22,102 nucleotides of DNA from an uncultured Desulfobacterales bacterium (GTDB lineage Bacteria > Desulfobacterota > Desulfobacteria > Desulfobacterales > JAFDCJ01). A model generated the notes under the pieces. It did no database searches. It saw only the letters and a list, made by a program, of their open reading frames with translations, and was not told where the DNA came from. Positions within the stretch are counted from its first letter, which is position 1. The number at the start of each line of letters is the position of its first letter. Of this stretch, positions 20,328 to 22,102 are shown in pieces. The translations under genes were made by a program, and so were the position numbers. The DNA lies in contig CALZJV010000031.1 in assembly GCA_945787595.1 (NCBI GenBank), positions 1-22,102 on the forward strand, written 5' to 3'.

Positions 20328-20723
20328 ATGAAAATATTAGTAGGTTATGACGGATCCAATGCCGCCAAAGATGCTCTGGAACTTGCCAGGGAACACGCAA
20401 TGGTAGGAGAAGCAAAAATAGAAGTGGTAAACTGTATGGCCCAGAATCGGAATCTGAGATATGAAGATATCAGAAAAGTTGAGGAGAATCTTGAAAACGA
20501 TGTTCACCATATCTTGAATTCAGAAAAGGTTTCTTATCAAACGCATGTGGTGATATCAGATCTAGAATCTGGTAAAGAACTGGTGCAGTTTGCCGAGCAA
20601 AATACAGCTGACGAAATTATCATCGGGGTCCGGAAAAGATCAAAAGTCGGAAAACTTATGTTCGGCTCTACTGCCCAGCATGTAATTTTAAATGCCCCCT
20701 GTCCGGTTGTCACCATAAAATGA
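20328..20723 (+). CDS. Short universal stress protein (UspA family)
   Basis: 131 aa. It starts MKILVGYDGSNAAKDALELA with the conserved Asp at 8 and ends with ADEIIIGVRKRSKVGKLMFG, STAQHVI and CPVVTIK, a complete ATP-binding G-2x-G-9x-GS motif. Start at 20328 has AGGAG 8 nt upstream; an earlier ATG at 20283 lacks one. It is shorter and more canonical than the other two Usp proteins and lacks the DITS tail. The third stress gene of the cooC operon. Confidence 0.92.
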   Translation: MKILVGYDGSNAAKDALELAREHAMVGEAKIEVVNCMAQNRNLRYEDIRKVEENLENDVHHILNSEKVSYQTHVVISDLESGKELVQFAEQNTADEIIIGVRKRSKVGKLMFGSTAQHVILNAPCPVVTIK

Positions 20724-20756
20724 CAGGTCTCTCGATCTGGAAGGAGAGTCATATAA

Positions 20757-21629
20757 ATGATTAACAGAAACTGGCGCGGTCAGGCATTTACCTCATTGTG
20801 TTCACTGGTGAGTTTCATCTTGCTATTGCTCACTGCGATAATCCTATACGTAGAACCTCATGGTCGGGTGGCTTACTGGACTAAGTGGAATTTTTTGGGC
20901 CTGGAGAAGGACCAGTGGGGCAACATACACCTTTTCTCCGGCCTCTTGTTCCTGGTGGCCGGTGGCTTCCACCTTTATTATAACTGGAAACCCTTGATTA
21001 GGTACCTGAGCGCCAAGATTGAAACCGGGCTGCGTTATAAGCGCGAACTGATGATCAGCAGCTTGATATTTCTCTGGATCATCGCGAGTGGTATTTGGGC
21101 CTTACCGCCTCTGGTCTACGTGGCGGACCTGGGTGAGGCTATTAAAAGCTCCTGGGTAACGTCTGCCGAATTGGAACCGCCTTTCGGCCATGCTGAACTG
21201 GTTAGCCTCAAGACCTTTTGTAAGAAGCAGGGCATCCCTCTGGACCAGGCGATGGCAGAACTCAGGGAAGCCGGTTTCAAAGTGAACAATCCCGATAAAA
21301 CCCTTGGTTATATTGCTGATAGTAAGGGTTCTTCGGGCATGGGAGTCTATGCGGTGATCAAGAAATTGGAGCCAAAACCTAAGACGATGAAGCCAGGGTC
21401 GGTCTGGACGCCGGAGATGGTAGAGGAAGCTTTTGCCGGCACCGGAGTTGGCAGAAAGAGCATCGGCCGGATAATCAAGGACTATGGGCTTGACCCAAAA
21501 CAAGTCTATTATCGCCTAAAAGGGGGCGGTATTGAGGCCAGAGACGGCGACAAGATCAAGGAACTCGCCGACAAGCATGATTCTACCCCCATCAAGATAT
21601 TGACCATCATTCTGGTAGGTAAAAATTAA
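20757..21629 (+). CDS. DUF4405 membrane protein with soluble C-terminal domain
   Basis: A 290-aa protein. Three to four hydrophobic helices lie in the first 130 residues (FILLLLTAIILYVEPHGRVA, IHLFSGLLFLVAGGFHLYYN, LMISSLIFLWIIASGIWALP). The His residues in GNIHLFSG and FHLYYNWK resemble heme-ligand positions of small cytochrome b-like (FdnI-type) domains. The soluble part (about 150-290) has two helical modules (LVSLKTFCKKQGIPLDQAMA; SIGRIIKDYGLDPKQVYYRL) and a short GIEARDGDKIKELA segment. Function is unknown; a membrane redox or sensory role is plausible. GGAGAG lies 11 nt upstream. A truncated paralogue sits at 7254-7487. Confidence 0.85.
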   Translation: MINRNWRGQAFTSLCSLVSFILLLLTAIILYVEPHGRVAYWTKWNFLGLEKDQWGNIHLFSGLLFLVAGGFHLYYNWKPLIRYLSAKIETGLRYKRELMISSLIFLWIIASGIWALPPLVYVADLGEAIKSSWVTSAELEPPFGHAELVSLKTFCKKQGIPLDQAMAELREAGFKVNNPDKTLGYIADSKGSSGMGVYAVIKKLEPKPKTMKPGSVWTPEMVEEAFAGTGVGRKSIGRIIKDYGLDPKQVYYRLKGGGIEARDGDKIKELADKHDSTPIKILTIILVGKN

Positions 21630-21731
21630 GTAGTGGCGAGGCAAATGATAAATTCGATGGTAACCTATCTGAACAATAAGCAATAAAAAAGGTAATTTAA
21701 AGGTTGCCAAAAGTTCTTGAAAGTCTCGGCC

Positions 21732-21816
21732 CTGGAGTACTGGAGTGATGGAGTATTGGAGTGTTGAAAAAAAGACGTCAATCCTTTCGTCATTACTCCA
21801 GTACTCCAGTACTCCG
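21732..21816. repeat. ACTCCAGT-type palindromic repeat
   Basis: The left arm CTGGAGTACTGGAGTGATGG (from 21732, continuing to about 21763) and right arm TACTCCAGTACTCCAGTACT (21794-21813) are imperfect reverse complements, each made of tandem 8- to 9-bp CTCCAGTA units, around a 30-nt loop. It resembles the short foldback repeats spread in Desulfobacterota genomes. The rest of 21630-21888 has no gene; a weaker inverted pair GGTAACCT/AGGTTGCC lies at about 21659-21706. Confidence 0.6.
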
Positions 21817-21888
21817 AAATTAATTGAGATTGAAAGCTTCTCCGATGGATTACCTTCTTTTGGATTATAGATCTGCAACCGAGTATGC

Positions 21889-22102
21889 TTAACGCCCGTT
21901 TACTTTCCAAGTCCAGGGAGAAAGTCCGAACCTTAACCATTTGAAACGGTCTAGTATTACCTGACGAATGTTATTACCCACCCTGCACATGAATAAATTC
22001 TCAGATTTCAAGCAAACGTTCGGCTCGTTGGTCTGGTATTCCTTAAATCCATGTGGTTCAAAGAGCTTGATGAGCATTTTACGATATTGTTGTGCTGTCT
22101 TC
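21889..22102 (-). CDS. Edge-truncated ORF, C-terminal part of unknown protein
   Basis: The minus-strand frame is open from the window edge to a stop at 21889, about 70 residues: KTAQQYRKMLIKLFEPHGFK, then EYQTNEPNVCLKSENLFMCR, ending WTWKVNGR. It is basic and aromatic, with two cysteines. I do not recognise it; a transposase or phage-type tail end is possible but not supported by a motif. The start would lie outside the window. Confidence 0.35.
   Translation of the reverse strand, partial: KTAQQYRKMLIKLFEPHGFKEYQTNEPNVCLKSENLFMCRVGNNIRQVILDRFKWLRFGLSPWTWKVNGR

Noticed and set aside
21732..21816. CRISPR-like array of ACTCCAGT units
   Set aside because: The units are adjacent without unique spacers and form a single foldback; it is a palindromic repeat.

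Overview
The window looks like chromosomal DNA of an anaerobic member of the Desulfobacterota (a sulfate reducer or syntroph). The evidence is gene content: an orange-protein (ORP)-type MinD/NifX pair, an octaheme c-type cytochrome, CooC/CooT nickel-insertion proteins, DUF1638, DUF4405 and several universal stress proteins, together with selenocysteine use and many sigma-54 promoters. No tRNA, rRNA, CRISPR array or complete insertion sequence was seen.

Layout. (1) 1-1569: a foldback repeat, a ferredoxin-type MinD ATPase, a NifX-like protein and the broken tail of a NifU-like scaffold, closed by a terminator. (2) 1607-4381, minus strand: two Gly/Arg-rich DUF5320-type proteins and a DUF134 regulator behind a near-consensus sigma-70 promoter with two phased palindromes; then a thioredoxin, a helical protein and an exported repeat protein that probably starts at ATT. 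(3) 4600-7253, plus strand: a PAS/AAA+/Fis sigma-54 activator with a cysteine cluster, then selD with an in-frame UGA. (4) 7254-10540, minus strand: a DUF4405 stump, a selenocysteine peroxiredoxin, a diadenylate cyclase, a frameshifted DUF1638 gene and a second thioredoxin. (5) 10541-11357: gene remnants around sigma-54 promoter candidates and an orphan operator. (6) 11358-16384, minus strand: one compact operon of octaheme cytochrome, AcuC-like deacetylase, MFS transporter, a 58-aa peptide and a zinc-ribbon/winged-helix protein. (7) 16385-21629, plus strand: NifU-like scaffold plus Usp from one sigma-54 promoter; a korB remnant, cooC, cooT, two Usp genes and DUF4405 from another. (8) 21630-22102: a repeat and an edge-truncated ORF.

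The most notable results are: (a) three genes that read through an in-frame UGA followed by a hairpin. These are SelD, a peroxiredoxin with UGA at the peroxidatic position, and the octaheme cytochrome, where a selenocysteine would lie between hemes 1 and 2. (b) A sigma-54 control architecture in which the same palindromic site (half TCGAAATnTTTCTAA) lies exactly 86 nt upstream of two different -24/-12 promoters, 1.65 kb apart. The first of these sites probably also serves the divergent cytochrome operon. (c) A GTAACG operator shared by the intact activator gene and by the start of a decayed paralogue. My reading is that this is a sigma-54-governed redox and metal-cofactor stress regulon, surrounded by decaying duplicates of its own parts.
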